From Bostrychus sinensis (Eukaryota > Chordata > Actinopteri > Gobiiformes > Eleotridae): a stretch of 64,000 bases of DNA. A program made the translations under genes and the position numbers. The stretch is taken from assembly GCA_020698575.1 (NCBI GenBank), contig CM036244.1, positions 232,001 through 296,000 of the forward strand, read 5' to 3'. Of the stretch, positions 1-11,500 are shown piece by piece (positions within the stretch are counted from its first letter, which is position 1; each line of letters opens with the position of its first letter). The notes under the pieces were generated by a model. That model was not told where the DNA came from, searched no databases, and saw nothing but the letters and a program-made list of their open reading frames with translations.

Positions 1-719
1 AGGACTAAACCAGGACTAAACCAGGTCTAAACCAGAACTAAACCAGGACTAAACCAGGTCAAAACCAGGTCTAAACCAGGACTAAACCAGGACTAAACCA
101 GAACTAAACCAGGACTAAACCAGGTCAAAACCAGGTCTAAACCAGGACTAAACCAGGTCTAAACTAGGACTAAACCAGGACTAAACCAGGTCTAAACCAG
201 GACTAAACCAGGTCTAAACTAGGACTAAACCAGGACTAAACCAGGACTAAACCAGGACTAAACCAGGTCTAAACCAGGACTAAACCAGAACTAAACCAGG
301 ACTAAACCAGGTCAAAACCAGGTCTAAACCAGGACTAAACCAGGTCTAAACTAGGACTAAACCAGGACTAAACCAGGACTAAACCAGGTCTAAACCAGGA
401 CTAAACCAGGACTAAACCAGGACTAAACCAGGTCTAAACCAGAACTAAACCAGGACTAAACCAGGTCTAAACTAGGACTAAACCAGGACTAAACCAGGTC
501 TAAACCAGGACTAAACCAGGTCTAAACTAGGACTAAACCAGGTTTAAACCAGGTTTAAACCAGGTCTAAACCAGGACTAAACCAGGTCTAAACCAGGACT
601 AAACCAGGTTTAAACCAGGACTTAACCAGGACTAAACCAGGATTAAACCAGGTCTAAACCAGGACTAAACCAGGACTAAACCAGGTCTAAACCAGGACTA
701 AACCAGACCTATTCTAGGA
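1..719. repeat. 11-bp minisatellite (AGGACTAAACC / AGGTCTAAACC)
   Basis: Roughly 65 head-to-tail 11-bp units, mostly AGGACTAAACC or AGGTCTAAACC, with variants such as AGAACTAAACC and AGGTTTAAACC. The array runs up to about 30 bp before the splice acceptor of the TIM-like exon at 750, so it fills the 3' part of the intron that precedes that exon. It continues off the left edge. The same 11-bp motif recurs in several other arrays of this window. Confidence 0.97.
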
Positions 720-749
720 CTAAACCCTGGTCTACCCGGTCTGTCCCAG

Positions 750-3700
750 GTCTCGGACCGGTACCGTCTGACGGGAGACGTCCTGGACGGAGAGATGGAC
801 CTGGACATCCTGGACGTGAGGCGCTCGGACAGCGGGCCGTACTGCTGCAGGGTGGACGTCAACGGCATCTTCAACGACAAGAAGGTCATCATGAACCTGC
901 GGGTGGTCAAAGGTCAGAGGTCACACATGGGTCAGAGGTCACAGAGAGGTCACAGAGACACATTCACTTCTGCTGGGCTCACTGAAAGATCACATTAACC
1001 TCCTCCAGCCCTGAGACAGTTTCTGATGTTTTGCAGTTGTTTTTTGTGGATAACTTTTGCTGTGTTGATTCAAATGGCATAGATTTGGCCTCAGGTGTGG
1101 ATTTTTCGATAAATCTTTACATTTCAGAGATTTTTTTCTCCAAAAAATCCTCTTAAAAAGTGTCTAAAAAAATAGTCCCACCTTTACCCCTAAGACATTT
1201 TTTGTGCCATTGACTCCCATTAAAACATTTTTATTCTACACTGTCACTGCAATATAATTTCACATTTTTATCAAGTATTTCATGGATTCATGACAGTGAG
1301 GGATTGGAATTTTAGTTTTTATTGTTTTTCACTAGGTGGCGCCATTTCCCCATATATGGTAGACAGAGGTATAAATGTGGAGATGGCCACATTAGTGTTT
1401 GTATAAATGATCAAGCCTACAAGGCAAATAAAAACATTTTTGAACTAAAATGATTTGGGTGAGTTTTTGTCATAAATTGGTGTGAAAGTGTTTGTTGAGA
1501 AATGAGTTTGTTTGTGTTTGCGTGAGCACAAATCCAAAATGTAGTTCTTACAGAGATGTGCACATCAAGGCAAAGTAGAAAAAGGTCCCAGACTGAGCAG
1601 AGGCAGAGGTTTGTGCTGGATGTGTCTGCACCACACAAACTGGAATTTAAGGCTTAACTTTCATAAACAGAATGAAGTTTTGCTGTGTGTGATGAGGACT
1701 GAAGTTAATCATTGTAACCATGAAAAAAAAAAAGGAATTATTGACTATTAGACATTTTTTCTATGGCAGTCTTTATTGGTGCATTTTTTTGTGCTTAGGG
1801 CAAAAGTTGAGACTAAAAAGTTAGGGCTGTAGGAGTTAAATCTGCCTGAACCTAAGTTAGAGCACATTTAGAAAAACTAGCCTCCGCTGCTACATGCTAA
1901 CAGTGCTCCCTGGTCCACGAACTCTGCTCTCAGTCCAGATGCCTGTCCCCGTCCCGTGCTCAGCTCACCGCCGCCCGATCTACCGTCCGGCAAACTCAAA
2001 ACCACACAGTGACGCAGACACAGTACACGGTTCTGAGAAAGTTAAGGCCTGTGGTTAACGGCGCGACTGTTCTCCTCCTGAAATGATTTTGTTTGTGTTT
2101 TAGCTCCTGGCACCAGTCCTCCATCCACCACTACTACAACCACTACTACTACTACTATTATCACTACAACTACTACTACTACAACTACAGAGGAGGCCCA
2201 GGAGGAGGTCACGCCCACAGGTGAGGCCACGCCCACAGGTGAGGCCACGCCCACAGGTTACTGCAGCTGACGTGTGCTCTGTGCTGCAGTGAACTGGAGG
2301 GCCCTGCTGTCGTCGCAGCTGGAGATCCTGAAGAACTCCAGCCTCCACCGACCTGAACCTGTCAATGTGAGCAAGATGGCCGCCCTCACCTCACAACATG
2401 AACATCAACAAATCCCCCCAAGAATATGTGAGAACACCAGGGGGCAGTATACTGTTCACTGAGAAGCAGTGGTGGGATGTGATGAAGTAAAAGTACTTAG
2501 TTACTTTGCTTTACTAAATTTTACAAAGGGTACTTTTATTTTTACTCCACTACATTTCTGACTTGGTTTAAAGTACAAACTATTTTGAGTTTTGGTTTAA
2601 AATCATGTGTTTTTGTGGTACCCTCATTGTAGACACACAGTACTTAAATATAACAGATGCAGTAAAGTAGTACACACAGTACTTAAATATAACAGATGCA
2701 GTAAAGTAGTACACACAGTACTTAAATATAACAGATGCAGTAAAGTAGTACACACAGTACTTAAATATAACAGATGCAGTAAAGTAGTACACACAGTACT
2801 TAAATATAACAGATGCAGTAAAGTAGTACACACAGTACTTAAATATAACAGATGCAGTAAAGTAGTACACACAGTACTTAAATATAACAGATGCAGTAAA
2901 GTAGTACACACAGTACTTAAATATAACAGATGCAGTAAAGTAGTACTGCTTTAGAAACATCAGAATAATAAAGAGCTTTGTTTGTTCATTTCATCTGGAA
3001 TCAGCAAAGTCCCTCACATTTAACTCATTCATGAGAGAAATACTTTTACTTTTTTACTTGCAAGAACATTTAAAAGTGAATACTTTTATACCTTTACCTA
3101 AGTAGATTTTTTAAGGTGATACTTTTACTTGAGTAAACTTTTGCTCCTTTATCTGTGCTTTTACTAAAGTAAAGAGACTGAGTACTTCCTCCACCTCTGC
3201 TGAGGAACCAATCACAGGGCATGTCCTGTGCAGTATAAACACATTTATGATCATCTGTGGGAAAAGTCTTCAGTCAAAACAAAACCATGAGGTATTCAGG
3301 CCTGGGAATAATGTTTGGAAAATGATTTTAGCGGTAGATGAACTGTGTCACTATCACAGGGGAGCAGGCTGTAACTAACTACTGCGTAACTGACACTCAG
3401 GCCCAGATTTATCAAAGGTTTCCTAAATGAATAAGACGAACTAAAAGTGGAGCAAACCCAGGCGCAGCTGAGGTTAGCGTCTCTCACACGAGCTAAATGA
3501 GTGCAGTGTAGATTGTGCTCCGGTGACTCAATGAATCTGTAAAATGGGGTGTTTTCACTATGAGCAACATTGAAGGTGTGGATAGTTTAGTGATCACGGT
3601 TTGATTTATCATGAGTACGGAGTGTGTGTAAATTTAGCAAACGTAGGAGGAGTAGGTGCAAAAGTTTTGAGGAGGAAAGACTGCTGCTGTTTGTGCTCAG

Positions 3701-5965
3701 CTGGGGCTTTGAAAATAAGATAAAAAGCTTTAAAAGGGCTCATTTACAAATACTGACAATAGATAATGACAACAATGAGTTGATCTGAAGGAAGTAGCAA
3801 CAAAGAGACAAACTTAACCTGCAACAGTTTTTTCTTTATTTTCTTTCGTATTCCACTGAACTGCAGCTGTCTTTAAAACTGGGCTTCATGAGTCTGTTCC
3901 ACGTCATTTTAATTCAATTTTCAATTCCATTTTATTCACAAACAGTTAATCAAACATAAACACACAATCAACACAAACAATAACTACACTAAACTAAACA
4001 GACCCAGGACACTCCTGTCCTCCTTCTCTTTAGGAACATCATTCCTACCTGAGACAGATGAGTCTTTGAACTGGGCGTTTGTGTGATGACAGTGTCGTGG
4101 AGTTAGTCCTCTTCTGTTTTTCCTGTTGTCTGATGTGTGTCCTGAAGCTTACAGCTGCTTTGTCCCACTTCAGACTGGAGGCCTGTGCTTTCTATACAGG
4201 AGGACAGGAGGCTCTGTTTTCCCTGTCCTTCCCTGACACAGAGCGTGTTACTGTCTCGTCTCTGTCTCACATCTGTTTCTGCTGCAGTGGTCGACGCTCT
4301 GCTCTCTTTGACTCATGTTCACTTCTCATTTATGTATCAGGTTTGTGGAGGAAATTTTATGCGCAGTTTCTCAGAGTAAGTCAAATGCAACACGCCCTCA
4401 AACGCTCGCACTTGCAGTTTACCACCAGTCCCAGTAAACACGGTCCTTAGTAACCATTCCACTCAGGAAAGTATTGTTGTTTTATTTCAGGTGGAGGAGC
4501 CGTCCCCGTCCCTGTCTCTGCAGATCAATGTCCCCGTCCTGTCTCTGTCGCTCAGCTTTCTGTTCGTTTTATCAGCGGTCGCTCTGTTCGTGGCTCTCAG
4601 ACGTGAGTACACATCACTACTACTGACTACTACTGACTACTGCAGACTACTGCAGACTACTGCAGACTACTGCTGACTACTGCTGACTACTACTGACTAC
4701 TACTGACTACTGCTGACTACTGCTGACTACTGCTGACTACTGCAGACTACTGCTGACTACTGCTGACTACTACTGACTACTGCTGACTACTACTGACTAC
4801 TGCTGACTACTACTGACTACTGCAGACTACTGCAGACTACTGCTGACTACTGCTGACTACTGCTGACTACTACAGACTACTACTGACTACTACAGACTAC
4901 TGCTGACTACTGCTGACTACTGCTGACTACTGCAGACTACTGCTGACTACTACTGACTACTGCTGACTCCTGCTGACTACTGCTGACTACTACTGACTAC
5001 TGCTGACTACTACGGACTACTACTGACTACTACTGACTACTGCTGACTACTGCTGACTACTACTGACTACTGCAGACTACTGCGGACTACTGCTGACTAC
5101 TACAGACTACTGCTGACTACTGCTGACTACTACAGACTACTGCTGACTACTGCGGACTACTGCTGACTACTGCTGACTACTGCTGACTACTGCTGACTAC
5201 TACTGACTACTGCTGACTACTGCTGACTACTGCAGACTACTGCAGACTACTACTGACTACTGCTGACTACTGCAGACTACTACTGACTACTGCTGACTAC
5301 TGCAGACTACTGCAGACTACTGCTGACTACTACGGACTACTGCTGACTAAGTTTTTAGTTCAAATGTATTTCTTTTCCTTGTGTGCAGGTGGGAAAGGGA
5401 TAAAGTCTGGATGGTGAGTGGGCTCCTCTCTGCTGTTACTCTCCTCCTCCTCTGTTCCCTTCAGAGGAGTCCACAGTGAATCCTCTGCACCGTCTGAGTC
5501 ATCTGCGTCCTCTCTCCTCCTCTCTGTTCCTCCTCCTGACTCCTCTCTCTGCTCCCTCTTTCTCTCCTCCTCCTCTCTCCTCCCTCGCTCCTCCTCCTCG
5601 CTCTGCTCCATCTCTCTCTCCTCCTCCTCCTCTGCTCCTCCTCTCTTTCTCTCTCTGCTCCTCCTCTGCCTCTCTCTGCTCTCCCTCGCTCCTCCTCCTC
5701 TCTCCTCCTCTGCCTCGCTCTGCTCCATCTCTCTCTGTTCTCCCTCTCTCCTCCTCCTCCTCCTCTCTCTCTGCTCCTCCTCCTCTGCCTCTCTCTGGTC
5801 CCTCTCTCCTCCTCCTCTCCCTCTGCTCTTCCTCTCTGCTCCCTCCTCCTCCTCCCTCCTCCTCTGACTCCTCTCTGTCTCAGTTTTTCAGACGAGCCTC
5901 GCCACATCATCTATGAGATCCGGATGAGACGTCCAGTCCAGGAGAACATCTACACTCTGGACTGA
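750..5965 (+). CDS. TIM/HAVCR family receptor (3' part, six exons)
   Basis: Exons read as 750-912, 2104-2220, 2290-2366, 4491-4602, 5389-5413 and 5884-5965. Their intron phases agree throughout and the sum, 576 nt, gives 191 residues plus TGA. The first exon is the C-terminal half of an IgV domain with DSGPYCCRV and GIFNDKK. The Asn-Asp pair (873-878) matches the metal-dependent phosphatidylserine site of TIM proteins. Exon 2104-2220 is a Thr-rich mucin segment. Exon 2290-2366 is a short stalk with an NSS glycosylation sequon. Exon 4491-4602 holds a transmembrane helix (SLSLSFLFVLSAVALFVAL). The tail carries two tyrosines, in IYEIRMR and ENIYTLD, plausible SH2 docking or internalisation sites. 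Known of the family: apoptotic-cell recognition and T-cell or macrophage regulation. The signal peptide and first IgV half lie upstream, outside the window. TIM-1, -3 and -4 cannot be told apart from what is visible. Confidence 0.82.
913..2103 (+). other. Intron of TIM-like gene
   Basis: Donor GGTCAGAG after the IgV exon and acceptor TTTGTGTTTTAG before the mucin exon. The DNA between is AT-rich unique-looking sequence; I see no gene or clear mobile element in it. Confidence 0.75.
2203..2258 (+). promoter_or_regulatory. Tandem splice donors in an 18-bp repeat
   Basis: The end of the mucin exon is repeated as the 18-bp unit GTGAGGCCACGCCCACAG, so CCACAG|GT donors stand at 2221, 2239 and 2257 (the last is followed by GTTACT). 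Each step adds exactly six in-frame codons (Glu-Ala-Thr-Pro-Thr-Gly). The following acceptor is at 2289, leaving introns of 69, 51 or 33 nt. The first donor is therefore the safest choice and the third is probably too close to work. Confidence 0.6.
2467..3199. mobile_element. hAT-type non-autonomous element with internal 39-bp array
   Basis: The element starts CAGTGGTGGGATG and ends with the inverted form of CAGAGGTGGAGGAAG. It is flanked by imperfect 8-bp direct repeats (CTGAGAAG at 2459-2466, CTGAGGAA at 3200-3207), as expected for hAT insertion. The interior has 'agtaaaagtacttagttact'-type sequence common in fish genomes and no transposase frame. It lies in an intron of the TIM-like gene. 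A diverged inverted relative is at 29960-30460. Confidence 0.72.
2633..2947. repeat. 39-bp tandem repeat, eight copies
   Basis: Eight nearly identical 39-bp units of the pattern acacagtacttaaatataac-agatgcagtaaagtagtac. Because 39 is a multiple of three, both strands carry spurious open frames with a 13-residue period. The array lies inside the hAT-type element at 2467-3199. Confidence 0.97.
3208..4490 (+). other. Intron remainder of TIM-like gene
   Basis: Mostly unique-looking AT-rich sequence. A dispersed fish repeat (attttcaattccattttatt, then an 'aacataaacacacaatca' block) occupies about 3905-4000 and recurs at 23275-23425. A 123-codon open frame at 4079-4450 has no recognisable domain and I do not call it a gene. 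Confidence 0.6.
4612..5349. repeat. 10-bp minisatellite (TGCTGACTAC)
   Basis: About 73 copies of a 10-bp unit, TGCTGACTAC with TACTGACTAC, TGCAGACTAC and TACAGACTAC variants. It fills most of the intron between the transmembrane exon and the short 25-nt cytoplasmic exon of the TIM-like gene. Confidence 0.97.
5425..5880. repeat. Pyrimidine-rich (CTCCTC) tract
   Basis: About 450 nt of almost pure C/T on the + strand (CTCCTCCTCTCTCTGCTCC-type), filling the last intron of the TIM-like gene and merging into the acceptor before 5884. The open frames on both strands here are products of the simple composition. Confidence 0.93.
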
Positions 5966-6058
5966 GGACGCCGCCGTCCCTCTGGACTGAGGACGCCGCC
6001 GTCCCTCTGGACTGAGGACGCCGCCGTCCCTCTGGACTGAGGACGCCGCCGTCCCTCT
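5957..6058. repeat. 25-bp tandem repeat containing the TIM-like stop codon
   Basis: Four copies of a 25-bp unit beginning CTGGACTGAGGACGCC. The first copy contains the last codons and TGA stop of the TIM-like gene, so the repeat straddles the end of the coding region and the start of the 3' UTR. Confidence 0.95.
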
Positions 6059-6113
6059 GGAAGACGCTGTCCCGTCTCTGCTGGTGCTGTCCACTTTTGT
6101 ACCTTTTTTACTG

Positions 6114-6119
6114 AATAAA
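6114..6119 (+). terminator. Poly(A) signal of TIM-like gene
   Basis: AATAAA about 150 nt after the stop codon, followed by a second overlapping AAATAAAG at about 6127. The short 3' UTR fits a compact fish gene. Confidence 0.7.
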
Positions 6120-6139
6120 CGTTTTTAAATAAAGTGTCG

Positions 6140-7498
6140 TGTCCCTGTCCTGGCTCAGTGTTTGACCATCCCATCACAGTGAGGGTTTTTTTGATCTGCA
6201 GCAGGACAGAACTGGACATTTTTTTGTCCCGGTGATAGCAGCAGCATCTGTTTAATAGCTCAGTTACACCTCGATACATACTTGTTTAGTTTTGGCTTCA
6301 ACTTAGTTTTAGTACTAGTTTAAGTCCTGAATTTAGTAGGGGCTTTGACCTGGTTTTTATCCTGTCTTCAACTTAAAAAAAAAACAAAACAGAAAACAAC
6401 AAAAAAAGTCACAATGACTTGTTGGACCTTTCTTGTGACTCGACATCCTGGAGGACAGAGTCTCCAGAATTTTTTTAGAAATGCATTTTTCTCTTTTAAT
6501 ACAGATTTTTTTTGTCCAGCTTTTAGTTCTGGTTTAGACTTATATTAGTCACATTATAAAAAAATAAAAGCATGAAATTGTGAATGAATGAGCAACATTG
6601 GTTTGTAGTTAAAGAAGCCACCAGAGGGCGCCACAGCTTGGTGCCGGTGTGATACAACCTCACTGTTGTTTAAGATGTTAACAGTTCAGCAGTGAAAATG
6701 TGCAGTGAGAAACTCTCAACAGCCTCCAGTATGTGAGCATGTGGTTCTCAAACTGTGGTGCAGGTCCCACTGATAGTACACAGCCATCTTCTGGTACTCA
6801 TTTTGTGGTTAAAGTCCTGATTTAGTTTAATTTAGAGCTTGTTTAAGCGCTGCTCTATCCTGTCCTTGTTTAGTCCTGGGTTAGACCAGATCTAGGCCTG
6901 GGTTATTCATTTTATAAACCTGGGATAGTCCTGATTTAGGCTGGTTTTAGTTAAAGACGGTACCCTGAGAGCTAAGTATTTTCTGAGGTGGTCCTTAGAG
7001 TGAAATGTTTAGAGAACAGCTAAAAGAAACCAATCTGTGGACTTTAGTGCAATGACTGAGATCAGTAATGAGTAAACAAAAAAGACCCAAAGCCAGGTTC
7101 AAGTGTAACACAGAGTTTTACTGAAGCAGGAGACGAGGCCAAAGCCTTAGAAAACAAACACAGCAGACATGAACCCTTTTTATATTATATCTCTACCGTT
7201 ATAACCGTTAGACGCAGTGCACAGGCTCTCAGGCCAAATACAGAAACATTTACCATTCACTCATCACTCAGAGGTGGACAGGAGCAGCTGAATACGGCCA
7301 CTACTATGGGCCTAAAGCGGGACTACGAGACAGATTTTAGGCTCATGTTATGTTTTTATGAGGCTTTTTCTAACAGCTGAAGATGAATTGAACACATTCA
7401 CGTTTTAAAGTGCTTTTCTGAGTCCTGTTTCAGTAGATTAGCTGGTCTGCAGTGGGACAGGACCGAGTCTGGGGCACACACACAAAACAAAAGTTAGA
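6140..7498. other. Intergenic sequence without a gene
   Basis: Space between the 3' ends of the convergent TIM-like and pgk1 genes. It has short degenerate runs of the 'tggtttagtcctg' motif near 6300-6360 and 6790-6960. I see no coding exon, RNA gene or complete mobile element. Confidence 0.65.
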
Positions 7499-8300
7499 AC
7501 AGTCCTCGACCCGGGACCCAGAGGAGTCAACGCGGTCCTCGACCCGGGACCCAGAGCAGTCAACGCGGTCCTCGACCCGGGACCCAGAGCAGTCAACGCG
7601 GTCCTCGACCCGGGACCCAGAGCAGTCAACGCGGTCCTCGAGTCGGGACCCAGAGCAGTCCTCGATCGGGACCCACGCAGTCCTCGATCGGGACCCACGC
7701 AGTCCTCGATCGGGACCCACGCAGTCCTCGATCGGGACCCACGCAGTCAACGATCGGGACCCACGCAGTCAACGATCGGGACGCACGCAGTCAACGATCG
7801 GGACCCACGCAGTCAACGATCGGGACCCACGCAGTCCTCGATCGGGACCCACGCAGTCCTCGATCGGGACCCACGCAGTCCTCGATCGGGACCCACGCAG
7901 TCCTCGATCGGGACCCACGCAGTCAACGATCGGGACGCACGCAGTCAACGATCGGGACGCACGCAGTCAACGATCGGGACCCACGCAGTCAACGATCGGG
8001 ACCCACGCAGTCAACGATCGGGACCCACGCAGTCAACGATCGGGACCCACGCAGTCCTCGATCGGGACCCACGCAGTCAACGATCGGGACCAACGCAGTC
8101 AACGATCGGGACGCACGCAGTCAACGATCGGGACCAACGCAGTCAACGATCGGGACCCACGCAGTCCTCGATCGGGACCAACGCAGTCAACGATCGGGAC
8201 GCACGCAGTCAACGATCGGGACCAACGCAGTCAACGATCGGGACCAACGCAGTCCTCGATCGGGACGCACGCAGTCAACGATCGGGACGCACGCAGTCCT
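7499..8300. repeat. CpG-rich 33-bp and 22-bp minisatellite
   Basis: About four 33-bp units (CCTCGACCCGGGACCCAGAG core) pass into about 30 units of 22 bp (CGATCGGGACCCACGCAGTC core, with CGCACGC or CCAACGC variants). Each 22-bp unit has two to four CpG dinucleotides and a CGATCG palindrome. The 296-codon frame across it is a product of the periodicity. It sits about 40-300 bp beyond the pgk1 3' end. Confidence 0.96.
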
Positions 8301-8337
8301 GGTTTAGTCCTAGACTGGTCTTTGCGATTGTCATCTC

Positions 8338-8343
8338 TTTAAT
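8338..8343 (-). terminator. Candidate pgk1 poly(A) signal
   Basis: ATTAAA on the minus strand (TTTAAT on +), 255 nt past the pgk1 stop codon. No canonical AATAAA was seen closer, so this is a best guess. Confidence 0.4.
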
Positions 8344-8597
8344 GTCATAATAGTCAGTAGTCAGTAAATTATTTTAAATAGAAACAGGTCTAATCTAATT
8401 CAGAATGGCAGCTCTAAAGCACAAAGACAAACCTGGCCCTGCAGCTGTTCTTCAGAAGTGAGCAGCTAACTTTTTAAATTATCGGTTATACCTATAGTGA
8501 ATATATTAGGACCTCTATCAGGGGCAGTGCTTTAGTTGAATCCACCTCTCTCTCACATACACACACACACACAGACTCCAGAGGGATGATGGGAAGT

Positions 8598-11500
8598 TTA
8601 GACGCTGCTCAGAGCGTCCACACCCGGCAGCACTTTACCTGGAAACACAGAGAGCGAGAACATTGATCAGAATGATACTTTTACAGGAGATGCAGACAGA
8701 GAGCAGAGGAATGTTCTATAAAACGGCCTCATCCCGAATCTCTGGACTCACCCTCCAGCAGCTCCAGACTGGCTCCGCCCCCTGTGCTCACATGACTGAC
8801 TTTGTCCTCTGTGTTCCACTTGGCGCAGCAGGTGGCAGTGTCGCCCCCTCCTGGACACACACAGGAACACACAGAAGTGAGTGGATGGACAGATGAGTAA
8901 ACATTAGTGTTTGTGGTTTCCATACCGATGATGGTGACGCAGCCGCTCTGGGTCACTGCCACCACTCGGTCCATCAGGTTCTTGGTTCCTTTGGCGAAGT
9001 TGTCCCACTCGAAGACTCCCACTGGGCCGTTCCACACGATCTGTTTGGCTCTGGTCACGGCCTCGGCGTAGGCCTTCGAGCTCTCAGGACCGCAGTCCAG
9101 ACCCTGGAGAAGAAAAAACTGTTCAACACATTCCCTCCACATTCCACTCAGAAAGTAGACCTGCTTTAGTCCAGGCCTAGACCTGCTTTAGTCCAGGCCC
9201 AGACCTGGTTTAGTCCAGGCCCAGGCCCAGACCCGGTTTAGTCCAGGCCCAGGCCCGGTTTAGTCCAGGCCCAGGATCGGTTTAGTCCAGGCCCAGGCCC
9301 GGTTTAGTCCAGGCCCAGGCCCGGTTTAGTCCAGGCCCAGGCCCAGGCCCGGTTTAGTCCAGGCCCAGGCCCGGTTTAGTCCAGGCCCAGGCCCGGTTTA
9401 GTCCAGGCCCAGGCCCGGTTTAGTCCAGGCCCAGACCCGGTTTAGTCCAGGCCCAGACCCGGTTTAGTCCAGGCCCAGGCCCAGACCTGCTTTAGTCCAG
9501 GCCCAGGCCCAGACCTGCTTTAGTCCAGGCCCAGGCCCAGACCTGCTTTAGTCCAGGCCTAGGCCCAGACCTGCTTTAGTCCAGGCCTAGACCTGCTTTA
9601 GTCCAGGCCTAGACCTGCTTTAGTCCAGGCCTAGACCTGCTTTAGTCCAGGCCTAGACCTGCTTTAGTCCAGGCCTAGACCTGCTTTAGTCCAGGCCTAG
9701 ACCTGCTTTAGTCCAGGCCTAGACCTGCTTTAGTCCAGGCCCAGGCCCAGACCTGGTTTAGTCCAGGCCCAGGCCCAGGCCCGGTTTAGTCCAGGCCCAG
9801 GCCCGGTTTAGTCCAGGCCCAGGCCCGGTTTAGTCCAGGCCCAGGCCCGGTTTAGTCCAGGCCCAGGCCCGGTTTAGTCCAGGCCCAGGCCCGGTTTAGT
9901 CCAGGCCCAGACCCGGTTTAGTCCAGGCCCAGACCCGGTTTAGTCCAGGCCCAGGCCCAGACCTGGTTTAGTCCAGGCCCAGGCCCAGACCTGGTTTAGT
10001 CCAGGCCCAGGCCCAGACCTGGTTTAGTCCAGGCCCAGGCCCAGACCTGGTTTAGTCCAGGCCCAGGCCCAGACCTGGTTTAGTCCAGGCCCAGACCTGC
10101 TTTAGTCCAGGCCTAGACCTGCTTTAGTCCAGGCCTAGACCTGCTTTAGTCCAGGCCTAGACCTGCTTTAGTCCAGGCCTAGACCTGCTTTAGTCCAGGC
10201 CTAGACCTGCTTTAGTCCAGGCCTAGACCTGCTTTAGTCCAGGCCTAGACCTGCTTTAGTCCAGGCCTAGACCTGCTTTAGTCCAGGCCTAGACCTGCTT
10301 TAGTCCAGGCCTAGACCTGCTTTAGTCCAGGCCTAGACCTGGTTAAGTCCAGGCCTAGACCTGGTTAAGTCCAGGCCTAGACCTGGTTTAGTCCAGGCCC
10401 AGGCCCAGACCTGGTTTAGTCCAGGCCCAGGCCCAGACCTGGTTTAGTCCAGGCCCAGGCCCAGACCTGGTTTAGTCCAGGCCCAGGCCCAGACCTGGTT
10501 TAGTCCAGGCCCAGGCCCAGACCTGGTTTAGTCCAGGCCCAGGCCCAGACCTGGTTTAGTCCATGTCCAGGCCTAGACCTGGTTTAGTCCAGGTCCAGGC
10601 CTAGACCTGGTTTAGTCCAGGTCCAGGCCTAGACCTGGTTTAGTCCAGACCCCCCACCTGATGGTGCTTGGAGTGAAATGTTTGAGAACCTCTGTTACAG
10701 ACTAAGGCCTAACCCTGGTCTAAACCAGGTTTAGGGATGAGTATTGTTAGGATTTTACCGATGCTCCTGCTCTTATCGATACTGCTCATCAATCCGGTCT
10801 TTTAACAGTGCCCTTATCAATACTTTTTTGTGCAAAAATCTAATAAAGAACATTACTCTGTTTTTAAACCTTTCTGGACATTTTTCATTCACAATATAGC
10901 CTTCTTTATAATTGCAATATATTTTGTTCTAAAATATTAATAAAAATCTAAATAAAAATATGAAGTGAGTATATTTTAAGAAAAATCTGTAATCTATTCT
11001 TATATAGGCTAAATAAATTCATAAGCTGTGTGTGGTCACAGCTGTGTTTCAGGGAAATTCATGAGTGACCTCAGATAAACACTGGGTTTAGTTTGTTCTT
11101 ACAGGGGTTGTTAGCATAACGTTAGCCTAACATCTGTGTTGTGTTGTTGCTGCGACGCTCGTCCTGCGGTGTCCCGTGGTGTCTGCAACTACTTTGGCGA
11201 AGTTGAGCCACACTTTGTCCTCTCTCCATCTGGATGCAGTGCACACGGCTGCAGCACACGGCTGTGCCGCCCCGCCCAGCTGTGCCGGTGCTGTTCTAAT
11301 ACCGGGTCTCTGTACCCATCCTGAACCCGGGCTGACCCCAGTCTCCTCACCATCCATCCTGCGGGGATCCCGTCGGACACCGTGGCCGTCCCGGTGGCAG
11401 CTTTCTCGTCGAACTTGTCGGCGGTGATGAAGTCCACAGGCAGAGTGATCTTTACTCCGTTCTTCTCCGCCTTGGCCATGAGGTCCTTCACGATCCCAGC

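Noticed and set aside
1..719. Telomere-like repeat
   Set aside because: The 11-bp AGGACTAAACC unit is not TTAGGG and lies in an intron; a minisatellite.
2580..2960. Three overlapping 13-residue-period frames
   Set aside because: 39-bp tandem repeat inside a transposon.
4079..4450. 123-codon + frame in a TIM-like intron
   Set aside because: No domain, and the flanking exons splice across it with matching phases.
4612..5349. CRISPR-like array
   Set aside because: Units are contiguous 10-mers without unique spacers, in a vertebrate intron; an ordinary minisatellite.
5360..5916. Ser/Leu- or Arg/Glu-rich frames on both strands
   Set aside because: Simple CT-rich intron sequence between two real TIM-like exons.
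7452..8342. 296-codon frame on +
   Set aside because: Follows the 22/33-bp array exactly; repeat artefact.
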